Source: Melitaea cinxia (taxonomy: Eukaryota; Arthropoda; Insecta; Lepidoptera; Nymphalidae). Taken from it: a DNA stretch of 64,000 bases. The stretch spans positions 198,501 through 262,500 of the forward strand of contig NC_059422.1 in NCBI RefSeq assembly GCF_905220565.1, read 5' to 3'. The notes below the pieces were generated by a model. It saw only the letters and a list, made by a program, of their open reading frames with translations. It had not been told where the DNA came from and searched no databases. A program made the position numbers and the translations under genes. Shown piece after piece: positions 42,389-52,660 of the stretch. How positions within the stretch are numbered: the stretch's first letter is position 1; the number at the start of each line of letters is the position of its first letter.

Positions 42389-44571
42389 CTATTCATTATT
42401 ATCTGAACTATCTTCAATGTCGGTGTCCACTAAGACGTCTTTGATATTGACACTTTCTAATTGTAAATATTCTTTATGGAATATTTTTGGTATGACTCCA
42501 GTATCACATAATTTCTTGAGATCGTTATATTTTGCTCTAGTGATGGGTAAACCTGATTTATATTTTTGGTTTATACTTTTTGGTCTAGCTTGTATAGTAA
42601 TTGTCTCCTCTATTGCATCATCTTTCATACTACATTTTATTTTTAAGATATTTGGAGAAGATTTTTTAAATGTAGCTATTCTTATTTTGCTAATCTTGCC
42701 CGATAAGTTACCTTTAAAATATTTGTCTGATATAGCTTCATAATTAAGAAAATCGTCGTGAGTTAGCTGTTCTACTATGTATGCCTCTGGTTCTTTTCGA
42801 GCCAATTGGGCTACTGTAGCCCATTGGGAGGGCGCCCAGAGTATAGTATTTCTTACCGCCTGTTCTATGGTGGAATGAATGCTGTCTACGGTCATTTCAG
42901 TATGCCCAGGCAGAAGATAGTTTAACTGGATCGACTCTAGATTTTTGGCTTGAAGCAGTGCATTATGAACTGCCGCAAGCACAATTTTATTTTTATTTTG
43001 ACCGGGGCATGAATCTGAGTACAAAATTAAATTTCTTATCGATTTTCTCTCATCGACATCTTGTATATATTTGTTTAAAATAGTAGCGACTTCGTTTGCT
43101 CCCCTTTTTGCTTCAGACTCGTTCCAGATGAAACAAAAACCTTTTCTGGTAATGCTCTCATAAAAACACAAATTATATACAGCAAATTTTCTTGCGTAAA
43201 ATAGTAACATACTGTTACCATGAGGAGTAGTAAGTACTTTTTGTAGATCGAATGATGTACATAGGATGGAAGAATTATCTTTACCTATTTCTCTATGAAA
43301 TTCTAAACGCTTCTTTGATGCATCTTTTTCTTCTAAATGGGATTTCAGTTCCACACACTCTTCAGGGTTTTGGCCTTCTAAACGTAAGCATATAGTACAT
43401 TTGTCCTTTTTGGGTACGTGAAACCCGATGTTAAATTCCGTATTGAATATATTACGAAATAATTTTTCACTTACTACGTCCATACCTTTGTTAGTGCGGT
43501 CTTCTTTGTAAATGCGATATACGTTTTTTATATTCTTGAGTTCGGTTGGAAGGTATAGCTTTGTGGAATCTTTTCGACAGTAATGTGAGGCCACTGCAGG
43601 AAGGTTTTTTATGAAATTTTTTGCCGATTCCTTGATTTCATTTGTCGTTTTATTTACTGGAATATGTTTGCCTCTTGCATCGTCTTTTGAAATTCCTTCT
43701 GACAGATTTGACAAAGTATAGTATACGTATCTCTGCGTAATATCAAGAGTATTAAGGAGGAACTTGAGGCAGACCTGGCGGCGACCGTCTCCGTCATTTA
43801 CGAAGTAGTTGAAAGTGTTGCTTCTGTAGCTAGAATCTTTCGATCTTTTTCGTTTTATGGCTTGTTTCGAAGACATAGCTACTAGCCATTCTTTTTTTCT
43901 TTGTTGTGATAATTTCCAATAATATTCAAAAATATTTCTTCTTTTTTCTGTCTCTATTTCTCCACATTTATATGGACAGTTTTTTCCTATGCAAGGATTT
44001 GGTTTTAATTCTTTTTCCTTCACAAGTGTACCATCTTTCTTGACATATTGCTCACCCTTCGATTTTGCTTCTTTTTTTTCTTTTCTTTTGTTAGTTCTTT
44101 TCTTTTTTAATCCTTCACTCCCTACTTTTCCATCTTCTGTATTTGATCTTTTCTGCTTTCTTTTCTTTTTTTCTGATTTGGGTCACTAGAAGTAGTTGAA
44201 GAACCGTCTGTATCCTTCCAAGACGTTGAATCCCATACAAAGTCTTCATCTTCGCTTAAAAAATCTACATAATTCTTCTTTAACTCAGTTTGTTTTCTTT
44301 TCTTTTTTTCTTTGTCTGAAGCTTTTCTTTCTGTTTCCATTTCTGTGTCCTTTTTCACATTGCCGTCTTCTAAAGATTGTCTTAAAATCTCCATGTCTTT
44401 GTCTGCATTATCGTCTTCTAACGATTTTTTTAGTTTTTCCATATCCTTTTCTCCAATTACTTCTGTAATTGTTGGGTGAAGACTATCATTACTGACTCTT
44501 CTTTTTTCTTGCCTTAGTGACATATTTTCTGTAAATTTTTCCTTTTCAAATTCTTCTGTTTCCTTATTAAC
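42389..44571 (-). CDS. Transposase, exon 2 (one frameshift)
   Basis: The exon begins after a polypyrimidine 'ttttttag' acceptor (44573/44572) in phase with exon 1. Its first part is charged and low-complexity, with a 16-residue repeat (KDMEKLKKSLEDDNAD, then KDMEILRQSLEDGNVK) and a Ser/Asp-rich stretch. At a run of seven A (44166-44172 in plus coordinates) the frame is off by one base; one extra A restores an open frame to the stop at 42389, for 727 residues in this exon. Beyond the run, a continuous 544-residue stretch (42389-44023) shows a Cys motif CIGKNCPYKC, a KKDKCTIC motif (Cys209/Cys212 of that stretch), and three acidic candidates: FDLQKVL (Asp259), YSDSCPGQNKN (Asp337) and TVDSIHSTIEQ (Asp380/Glu387). 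I recognise the core as the arthropod DUF7869-type family and infer a DDE/D-like nuclease. Confidence 0.85.
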
Positions 44572-45085
44572 CTAAAAAAAGTCAAAATAGTAATGTAAAT
44601 TTCTTTTGTACAACTGTATTTACTAAATCTGTTCATCCCTAGTCTCTGTATTTCCCTAGCCCTACTTGTTATAAATGCGAAAGTTTGTATGTTCCCTTTT
44701 TCGCTTTATATAGCACAGAGGTAGACCATGGTATGAAGAAAGAGCATAGCTTTCATTGACACTTATGTAGCGTGAGTAAAACCGTGTGGCACAGTTAGTA
44801 CACAGATAAAGAGACAGACATTAGGCCAACTTTAAAACAGTGCTCTTTGTGCAGTCAGGGGTTATAATTATAATGAACCATGTGTGAATCTATCTACAAA
44901 TTAAGAAAACTGTAAAGAGTTAGGTGCTCTAGTTCTGGAAGAAATACATAAATGTTTAATACTTAACTACACAATAGGTACCCAATCTACTCACACACTA
45001 TTGGTAAATGTACCTAGTTGATACATTAATAACTAAAAGTAACATAAAATCCTAATATATAAATCCTAATTGATATATGACATAC

Positions 45086-45274
45086 CTCTATGTCAAAATT
45101 ATTTACACAATTTTCTTTGTCTTCAGATGATGTTCTGTAGCTTCTTGAATCAAGAAATATCTGCGAATCTCCATTTTGACTATTAGAAGGGTGGATGCTT
45201 TCCGATGCTTCATGTATATCAGCTAAATACCTTTTAATTTTGTGTTTGTAAAATTTCTGTCTCTCAGAAGTCAT
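45086..45274 (-). CDS. Transposase, exon 1
   Basis: ATG at 45274-45272 opens 63 codons (MTSERQKFYKHKIKRYLADI at the N-terminus, ending NNFDIE). It ends exactly at the donor GAG|gtatgt (45086/45085), phase 0, matching exon 2. A possible acceptor 'ggttttag' lies just upstream at 45281-45282, so the exon may start at 45280 with a 6-bp 5'UTR. The splice prediction rests on consensus sites and a preserved frame, not on transcripts. With exon 2 it gives a protein of about 790 residues if the frame lesion is discounted. Confidence 0.75.
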
Positions 45275-45486
45275 AATGATCTAAAACCAATAAATAAACT
45301 AAGTAAACACAATACTTAATACAAAGCACTTAAAACAACGTAATGTTAATAATAGGTAATTAGGTTTTTAAGCAGAAGTTTATCGCAATAGGAGATTTTC
45401 CATAAAAAAAGTAACGTAGTTACTCAATTACACACAAACATTCTCATTTATAATAATCAATGACATAATAAGGGATAAATACTTAC

Positions 45487-45700
45487 GATTAACTATTAAA
45501 TAATAAAAACAAACTCAATCGGCGTGTAAGTCCGAGCACAAATACTAGCTATCTGCGACTGCGCACGTCCGAACTCGCTCACGCTCGCGACCTGTTTATG
45601 CAAGTTATTTTACTATTTGCTCGCGACCGTCTGACGACTGAATCGCCATCGCGTAATGGTCCGGTCACAGCTGTCAACTCACGATCGACGATATAAAGTT
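45487..45700 (-). promoter_or_regulatory. Likely transposase promoter and 5'UTR exon
   Basis: A CpG-rich patch ('gcgactgcgcacgtccgaac', 'cactcacgctcgcgacc' region) in an otherwise AT-rich element, just upstream of a GTAAGT donor on the minus strand (45486-45481). The donor and the acceptor at 45281 would remove a 206-bp intron. The transcription start is not identifiable. Confidence 0.5.
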
Positions 45701-45900
45701 ATAAACTGTGTATTATGTGACAGTAATAAAATGCGCCATATTAAAATAAGTCGGCTTAAATTACAATCATGTATCTTTTAAAAATGGGAAAAACGTTTTA
45801 AATCTCAGCTTTTAATTAACTGTTTATCATAAGCGACAATCTTTTAAGACTTTGGTAGATTAAAAATGTTTTAAACGACGTCTGTAGATATATAAAGGAA

Positions 45901-46116
45901 AGGAAAAAATGTTTGAAGCGTCACTCTGGGTGGAAATCAGTTGCAGGCTAAATAGTTTAACCGACATTCCTCATAGAATTTGGATGCAGGCAAAATGTTT
46001 GAAGCGACATCACACCGTGTAAGTAATGGCAGGGAAAATGTTTTAAGCGCCATCACATGGTATAATCAGTGGAAGGCTAAATGTTTGAACCAACATTGGA
46101 CTGTAAATTTGGGTTA
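45901..46116 (+). repeat. Right subterminal repeats, five 43-bp units
   Basis: Units begin at about 45901, 45945, 45988, 46031 and 46074. Each has an 'agg(c/g)(t/a)aaatgttt(g/t)aa' start and a 'gcgacatca'-like end, a variant of the TIR core. They run in the same plus-strand direction as the left array, not inverted to it. Confidence 0.8.
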
Positions 46117-46341
46117 GTAAAAATAGCTTATATCAAGGGTGGGTATAATGATGTCAGGTTTAAGTCCGTCATCGAAAAAAAATATATAAATTAATGTTGG
46201 ACAATACACTGGCCCTTAGAATTGAATCCTAAAATAGCTATGTCTCAAGCGCCAAAAAAGTGCTCCGATTTAGATGCTACTTGGCTCAATCGACGCAGAA
46301 AAATGCGCTGATTCTGAATATATACATAACTCAATATCACC

Positions 46342-46379
46342 CAAAATGTCGCTTAAACCTTTTTGCCTTTCACCCCTCG
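46342..46379 (-). repeat. Right terminal inverted repeat (38 bp)
   Basis: 'caaaatgtcgcttaaacc' to 'ctttcacccctcg', reverse complement of the left end except two positions. Confidence 0.92.
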
Positions 46380-47217
46380 ATATATATCCTACACTATTTA
46401 CTTTATTTTAACTTAGAAGTTATAAAGTATATAGCTATGGTTAGTTTATTAAAAATGGATATGATTTTATTTGTAATATAAAAAAAATTAACACAAAAAT
46501 TTAAGCGCCGCCGATAAAACTGAAAAGCAAACAAATTGTGAAAACTTAATTGCCAATCGCAATCAAGCAATAACGCAATAAGTCCCGAGTTCACCCGATT
46601 GAGCCTTTCACCTCAGAGCGTGACGGAGGAACTTATTACCTACGAAAAATGTGTGCGCGATACGCCAAAAGAAGATTTTAATTCAAAAATATATTTTAAA
46701 ATATAACCTTTTTATATAAAGACTTATTCATATATATTTTTTCAAGCAAATAAATTAATTATTAAGCGTCATGCGAGATGACCGAAAAATGCCGAGCGTT
46801 CACGAAGCTAATGTCAGCAAGTTTAATGTCGGCAAACGTTGTGGGAAGTGTATGTGCGGAGAGCGTTGGAGATTTCACGTTGTAAACAGTCTGATATCGA
46901 TAAATATATCAAAAGCTAATATTATCTTAGTCTATAGATTTATTTTTCTGTCTGTACCGATATCGTTAGGTAATATGCGCTCCACCGCAGGCTCCTGTCG
47001 AAGTCGTACAATGTTAGGGCAACTTGTCAAAATGGCGGACCAATTTAGACATTAAATAGATCAATGAACCTTTGAAATATATATCGGCACGGAAGTTGAG
47101 CGCTCGGTGACAGTGGGGATCGCTTTGTGTAGGGGCGGCGAACAGAAAATAAATTGTTTAGTGTTATTGAATAAAATGTGAAGGTATGCAATAATCAATA
47201 TATTATTGAAATAAAAG
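46380..47217. other. Unassigned; CpG-richer at 46600-46670 and 47080-47130
   Basis: Mixed sequence with no ORF of note. The 94-residue plus frame at 46771 has no recognisable domain and no splice context. Could hold regulatory or degraded repeat sequence. Confidence 0.35.
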
Positions 47218-47275
47218 TAGAGAGCAGAACCAATACAAAATGCGCCAACGGCCTAGTAGGGCTTTTAAATTAAGC
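47218..47275 (-). repeat. SINE4 head fragment
   Basis: 'gagcagaaccaatacaaaat' and 'gcgccaacggcctagtag', reverse of the SINE4 head. Confidence 0.5.
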
Positions 47276-47419
47276 TGTTGTGGATTACACTAAAAACCTT
47301 TTGCACCTTATTGTGACCTACAGCTACGTAGAAGAACTTGTGTAATTTAAAGAATTTTGACAGTATATATAATTGTAAATTATATTTGGAACGACGAAAT
47401 TTGACCTCAGTTTACAATA

Positions 47420-47985
47420 GAAGATATAAAAACGTTGGTTGTCAAAAACATTGTCAAATAAATACGCAGTATTACGTATTACTCAAAATAAAATCGTCAG
47501 ATCTCGATTAACTCGATCAAATTTAATAGGACCACACTACAAGCACCAGTTTTCGATTAAAAAAAGAATCGCCCTGTAAAAAGTTTTTAGGTAACACACA
47601 TAATAAAATTCGCTGTGTGGTTACGGCAGTAAGGATACAGCAACACCCTCTCTTCCCGTGGGTGTCGTAAGAGGCGACTGAGGGATAATAACACAGTTCC
47701 ACTACTACCTTGGAACTTAAAAAACCGCTCGATGGCGGGATAACCATCCAGAAGAGACGCAGCAACGTCTTCGGTGCGACGAAGCCAGCCCTGCGGTCGC
47801 AAACCCGCCTGCTTAGCGTGACTATGACCAAAAAATGGCGTGAACTTGTGGAGGCCTATCTCCAGCAGTGGACTGAGATAGGTTGAAATGATGGTGATGA
47901 TGATGACACATATTAATAAATATAACAATAAAAAATAATACAGTCGAATTGAGGACCTTCTCTTTCTTTTAAGTCGGCTAAAATT
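47420..47985 (-). repeat. REP-F split by RTE-A
   Basis: REP-F wording at 47440-47600 ('aaatacgcagtattac', 'aaaagtttttaggtaacaca') resumes at 47935-47985 ('atacagtcgaattgaggacc', 'cttttaagtcggctaaa') after the RTE-A insertion. Confidence 0.75.
47614..47907 (+). mobile_element. RTE-A 3' end inserted in REP-F
   Basis: 'gtgtggttacggcagtaagg' to 'gactgagataggttgaaatg', with a (GATGGT/GAT)n tail and 'acacat' at both junctions. Confidence 0.8.
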
Positions 47986-48337
47986 AATCTGGTTTTATAC
48001 ATTATACATACAAAACAATAAAACCACTTCTAGTTCTGACTGGCCACCGGATAATGTAAGCAGAATTGTGGGCAAAAACTAGTATTAAACGTGTCAGTAG
48101 AACTTGAAGGGAGGTCTCGACCTACTGTCTGTCACGGACCTCGGAACCCGGATGGACGCTAGCTCATCCAGTTTAAGAAGTTGTCAACTTACCCGATTTC
48201 ACTAATTTTTAATTTAGTTTTGTATTATAACTAAAGTGTTTCATGAAAGATACCTTTTTTTCATGAAAGATACCTTTTTTTTATTAAAACAGTTAATTTT
48301 TTTAAAACAGTTACTGTCTAGTTTCTTGCCGATTACT
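47986..48337. other. No gene seen; one short tandem duplication
   Basis: 'tcatgaaagatacctttttt' occurs twice in a row at about 48241-48280. Otherwise unassigned. Confidence 0.4.
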
Positions 48338-48382
48338 CTCTGCAGAATCTACATTCCAAATCCCTGGTAGCTTCACTTTTAA
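48338..48382 (+). repeat. REP-M fragment, broken by SINE1
   Basis: 'ctgcagaatctacattccaa' and 'ggtagcttcacttttaa', ending at the SINE1 tail. Confidence 0.55.
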
Positions 48383-48574
48383 TACGCTTCAGCCTGTAAT
48401 ATCCCACTACTGGGCATAGGCCTCTTTCTTCATGTAGGAAAAGGATCAGAGCTCAATACGGGTTGGCGGATATATTCCCTACTACGAGTAACGATCGCTA
48501 TCGGGTGTACATGATAACAACCGGGACCGACGGCTTAACGTGCTCTCCGAGGCACGGTGAGGAGACCCACAAGC
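48383..48574 (-). mobile_element. SINE1 tail and part of body
   Basis: 'acgcttcagcctgtaatatc' to 'cggtgaggagacccacaagc'; 5'-truncated. Confidence 0.8.
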
Positions 48575-48584
48575 ATATTTGAAC

Positions 48585-48655
48585 GATCATTGACTATTTT
48601 CGACTATCCTACGTTGTATTACTTGTCGATGCGATTTGAAGTCGGTTGTTTTTCA
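48585..48655 (+). repeat. REP-F end fragment
   Basis: 'cctacgttgtattacttgtc' and 'gatttgaagtcggttg'. Confidence 0.6.
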
Positions 48656-49096
48656 ACATTAATATTATCCTGTGTATGTGGGTGTTATACGTGGGAAGTT
48701 TTATATTATGTATTACATTATTGAAGTTAAGTTGTTATAAAATTAAATAAATATCAAAATAGAAAAATGTATGTCTTTCTTACGAATTTCCCGAAGCGTA
48801 ATGATCGTCGTGGGACGACTCATTTATTCCTAAAATAACTGTTCACTATACGACATTTTTAACGCAAAAACGCAAAACGATTGCGACAAAAAATCATATA
48901 AAAATATGCTGTATGAACTAAATTATATTCCCTTTGCATTAAGTAAACTGTCGCTTTAATTGTCTTTATTATTTATAATAATCCTTTATTTTCAAAAACA
49001 TGGTATTATTGTTGTACAAGGTACATTAAGAGCCAAGTCTCTTAAGAATTTGTTTGATAATCAGTTCAAATCAATATTATTAGTAAGACTTTTTGT
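48656..49096. other. No gene seen
   Basis: AT-rich; nothing recognised. Confidence 0.35.
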
Positions 49097-49355
49097 ATAC
49101 AATTAGGTCGGCAAACAAGCGTACGGCTTACCTGATAGTAAGCGATTACTGTAGCTTATAGACGGCTGCAACACCAGAAACATCGCAAATGTGTTCCCGG
49201 CCCTACTTTTAGATTTCCTACCTTACTCATCACGGGAATACAACACTGCTTGAAAGCAGTATTATTTAGCTCTGATCTTCTGTAAGGTTGAGGTACTACC
49301 CCAGTCGGGCTGCTCCAGATTTTGAGCAGCATATTTCTTGCTGTGCCCCACTTTA
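49097..49355 (+). mobile_element. REP-E copy
   Basis: 'caattaggtcggcaaacaag' to 'tcttgctgtgccccacttta'; internal loss of the 'caatcccc' segment. Confidence 0.8.
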
Positions 49356-49676
49356 GTAATGTGTGACGACAGTGTAGAAGTTCACGCGACTGTCTTACCA
49401 CGAATGGCTAGTACTACACGACGTAAAAGCGAAATTTCTCTAATAAAATTAGATTAACATACAATTTCCTCGCGAATGAAAAGGAAATAATGTAAAAAAA
49501 GGTCCTAATTTACATGAATTACATATATTAATATGTAGCGCTCCAAATTGAAGGAAAGCCTTTGGATATTACGTTTTTTTTAAACTCATAAAAAAATATT
49601 AGTATCATTTTATTTTAATAAAAATAAGCGCTAACATTCAACCTTTACTAAAACAGCAAGTAAGACAGACAGATTA
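49356..49676. other. No gene seen
   Basis: AT-rich spacer. Confidence 0.35.
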
Positions 49677-50062
49677 ATAATTGTATCTGATGGCAAACGA
49701 AAAAAAAAAAACGAGTGTCCTTTAGACCACAAGACTGAAGTAAAACTTCGTAAAAACGTAACTCTGTCTCTTTCTATCTTCCTCTTAACTTTAGTTCGCT
49801 TCGCCCGATCACACTTTTCGTAACGCGTCACGCATTCACGAGCTTACTCCTAAAGTCAAGCGTAAGCAAAGAAGTTTAACTCCAAAACGACTTAAATTAC
49901 ATCGATAATTAGTACAACATAGGTAGTCGATAAAACAGTCAATGAAATCCGCATTGTTACGGATAACGCAATAAAGTACTCGTAAGATCGATGAAATTGA
50001 AAAGGGTCGACACGACAAGCGTCATTCAATTACAAATAAAAAGATCGATACACCCAGTAAAG
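49677..50062 (-). repeat. REP-F/REP-O composite
   Basis: A REP-F-like end at 49677-49715 ('gatggcaaacgaaaaaaaaa'), REP-O at 49730-49880 ('cccgatcacacttttcgtaa'), then REP-F wording at 49878-50062 ('cgatacacccagtaaa'). Suggests REP-O is part of a longer REP-F relative. Confidence 0.55.
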
Positions 50063-50080
50063 TTCCCGTATACGTATAGT

Positions 50081-50365
50081 TCATCATCATCATTGGCCAT
50101 ACTCCGTCTATTGCAGACGATTTAGACAGTATCAGACAGACACTGTGTCGCCTAGGACACTCTTCAGGAAAACGCAGAGACGCCTAAGCTTGCGCCACCC
50201 TCTCAACCACTGGCTAGGCCCACAGGAATGAAGAGTCGATACGCGTGGAGCCAGTTCGGCTGCAGGAGTCTTTCGCATTTTAGAGTTATGCCACGATTGC
50301 TTGACGGAGACTCCATTCTGGGTTTCAAATGAAGTTTTTCTTCTCTAAGACCTGGCTCAAAATCA
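50081..50365 (-). mobile_element. LINE-K 3' end, copy 2
   Basis: 'tcatcatcatcattggccat', 'cgtctattgcagacgattta' and 'gctgcaggagtctttcgcat', matching 8153-8520 in the same orientation. Confidence 0.75.
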
Positions 50366-50689
50366 TTTATACCCAATACAAAAACAATAATGTAGGACTT
50401 CTAAAACTAGGATATTCTGGTCTTAGCTCAGTATTATAAACTACTATATTCTGGTCTTAGCTCAGTATTATAAGTTCTAGTAATGTAGGTACATAAGGGA
50501 AGCGTGTAATGACCGGATTGTTCCGAGTAATCTCCGCACGGATGTAGGATTCCGGTTAAAGATTGATGCTCATTTGTTTGCAGAACCGTATTACTTTACA
50601 TATAATATTGACGCATTTTTATTATATACTTTTATAACGTTTCGTGTCGTCTCGACTTTTCTGTCGAGTAGAGTCTGTTTTCGACTTTT
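50366..50689. other. Short tandem duplication at 50408-50480
   Basis: 'atattctggtcttagctcag' plus 'tattataa' occurs twice, 39 bp apart. No gene. Confidence 0.5.
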
Positions 50690-50953
50690 TTTTTTGTGAG
50701 TTACCTCGTAATCTCTTACCGGGTGGGTCGATTTCGAGTAATATTTTTTTAATCAAAAGGTTACGTTTGTCATGGAGTCTCATATAAATTTGATCAAGGT
50801 CTGATAAGTAATTTTTGAGATATAATATCTAATATATCTATATAAATATTAAATGTAACCACATGACAAGCACCAGGTTTGTTCAAAAAAAAAGAACATC
50901 GAAATCGGTCTAAAAAATTAAGAAACTTCTCCTTTTTTGAAGTCGGTTAAAAG
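50690..50953. repeat. REP-F fragments, inverted pair
   Basis: A plus-oriented piece (50690-50830, 'cttaccgggtgggtcgattt') faces a minus-oriented one (50848-50953, 'ctccttttttgaagtcggtt'). Confidence 0.6.
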
Positions 50954-51581
50954 GTCATTAAGAGATTCGGCTTTCTATTACAACGTCAAACAAGCAAACG
51001 TAATTCCAATATAAATGCGAACGAAGCCAGGTCAGCTTTGAGTATTAAAAAGTAATTCCGTCAGAGCTCCGAAGTCCGGTTCGCGCTGCCTACATTCAGT
51101 GCCCTTGCACACTGACCCATATCCCTACTCGGTCAACGATAGATCCTATACATATGAACTATTAATGTGTTCTGGCTTTACATGGATGCTATGATGTTTT
51201 GGCGCCTTGGTTATGTTGTATGAATGTTTTATAGTCGGGAACTGATTCGATAAAAAAAATCTGCTGATCTTTTTTAGGGCGCTTGTTAAAATAATCGATT
51301 AGGAGAAAATTAGGCCGAGATATATTTCGGCTGTTTTTTAAGTACACAGGTGAAAATGTTTTATTAAAATTCGATTGTAACAAAAAATTATTGATTGTTG
51401 TAAAAATTGATTATTTTTTTCACATCACTAGTATGCTCAGCTTGCGGCTCCCTCGAAAAGTGTCGTTTCGGGCCATGGCCCTATTGGCCCTAGGGTAAAT
51501 ACTCCCTTTACTGGGATTGATAGCTCTACATGTTTTCCATATATGTGCATCTAGAATAGAAGATAATATTTCTTTTTTTTT
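50954..51581. other. No gene seen
   Basis: GC patches at 51065-51130 and 51430-51490 are unassigned. No ORF. Confidence 0.35.
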
Positions 51582-51589
51582 ATGTTACG

Positions 51590-51774
51590 GCAAACAAGCG
51601 TACGGCTCGCCTGATGGTAAGCGATTACCGTAGCTTATAGACACCTGCAACACCAGAAGCATCGCAAGCGCGTTGCCGACCCAATCCCCAATCCCCCCAG
51701 GAGCTTTGGTCACCTTACTCACCAACAGGAACACAATACTGCTTGAAAACAGTATTATTTTGCTGTGATCTTCT
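51590..51774 (+). mobile_element. REP-E, 3'-truncated
   Basis: 'cggcaaacaagcgtacggct' to 'attttgctgtgatcttct'. Confidence 0.8.
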
Positions 51775-51894
51775 ACTTCTGCTGTGATTTCAACAAATAT
51801 ATACAATATCTGCCCGAAACAATAACAAAACCTAATGCGGTTTAACAATTTGAGTATGCTATCAAGGAACATGCTATCGGTCACTACCACGTTC

Positions 51895-52115
51895 CAGCCC
51901 GTAACATCCTACTGCTGGGCATAGACCTCTTTTCCCTGTAGGAGAAGGATTGGAGCTTTAGACACTGCGTTGACGCAACGGTCACAGCTATGGATTGTGT
52001 CTGTTGCGCTGGCGGTTGCGGGTTCGATCCCCGCACATGACAAACATTTGTATTAGCCATACAGGTGTTTGCCGTGGTCTGAGTGTTTGTGCAGTCCTTA
52101 TGGGTCTTCCCACTT
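51895..52115 (+). mobile_element. Two SINE1 pieces, head to head
   Basis: A reversed tail (51895-51958, 'gtaacatcctactgctgggc') abuts a plus-strand head and body (51961-52115, 'tgacgcaacggtcacagcta', B box 'cgggttcgatccc'). Confidence 0.75.
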
Positions 52116-52146
52116 GTCTTGCTAGCAATGAAACAGCGTGATGTGT

Positions 52147-52377
52147 TACGCTTTAACCTGTAATATCCCACAACTGCGCATAGGCCTCTTTCCCCATGTA
52201 GGAGAAGAATCAGAGCTTAATCCACCACGCTGCTCCTATGCGAGTTGGCGGATATATTATGTATGTATGTATATATTCCCTACTATGAGTAGCGATCGCT
52301 ATCAGGTGTACACGATAACAACCGGGACCGACGGCTTAACGTGCTCTCCGAGGCATGGTGGGGAGACCCACAAGAAC
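52147..52377 (-). mobile_element. SINE1, tail and body
   Basis: 'acgctttaacctgtaatatc' to 'catggtggggagacccacaa', with a TATG micro-expansion at 52256-52273. Confidence 0.8.
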
Positions 52378-52437
52378 AGACATCGTAACTACACCAGAGC
52401 GGTTGAACGAGAGTGCTATACGAGAACGTAAGCTAAT

Positions 52438-52523
52438 TTCTAGCTAATGGCTTAACATATATATTATATAACATATATTTTTCTAAAGCCCAGTCTGAAA
52501 GCAATCACTGCAGGTTAAAGGTG
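52438..52523 (+). repeat. REP-Q, copy 1
   Basis: 'tagctaatggcttaacatat' and 'ccagtctgaaagcaatcact', 'gcaggttaaag', the reverse complement of 58150-58240. Confidence 0.6.
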
Positions 52524-52641
52524 AGCCAGCATTACCTACTTTCAGACCCGTCCCAGATAGGTAATGGGAGGCAAAGGTACATATAAATTATACATTTCTT
52601 CGTAATTTAAATTATCTTTACATTAACGTTTAATATTTACA

Positions 52642-52660
52642 CCGCTAGATGGCGCTGTTG
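52642..52660 (+). promoter_or_regulatory. CTCF-like motif
   Basis: 'ccgctagatggcgctgttg' resembles the insect insulator-protein motif with an AGATGGCGC core. It is a single sequence match with no chromatin evidence and may be coincidental. Confidence 0.25.

Larger units (their letters stand above)
41454..46379 (-). mobile_element. 4.93 kb DNA transposon with DDE-like transposase gene
   Basis: Outer ends are 38-bp inverted repeats with two mismatches. ATAT lies outside each end: the sequence before 41454 ends 'atatat' and after 46379 begins 'atatat', so a 2-, 4- or 6-bp duplication is possible. The interior holds one spliced minus-strand gene (exons 45086-45280 and 42389-44571, plus a likely 5'UTR exon ending at 45487), a GC-rich promoter-like patch, and subterminal arrays of a roughly 43-bp repeat on both sides. 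No part is shared with other repeats in the window. The size, ends and single transposase gene fit an autonomous cut-and-paste element. Possible homes are Sola-like or an unclassified superfamily; I cannot decide without a database. Confidence 0.88.

Noticed and set aside
42417..42743. 108-residue plus-strand frame
   Set aside because: Antisense shadow of the transposase exon.
41454..46379. Assignment of the transposon to piggyBac, hAT, Tc1/mariner or a Helitron
   Set aside because: The ends are not CCC...GGG/TTAA, there is no 8-bp or TA-only signature that can be proven, no Rep/helicase motifs, and the protein lacks the known motifs of those families.
46342..46520. A further copy of the TIR core outside the transposon ('aaaaatttaagcgccgcc' near 46495)
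   Set aside because: Only a partial match outside the mapped end; treated as chance.
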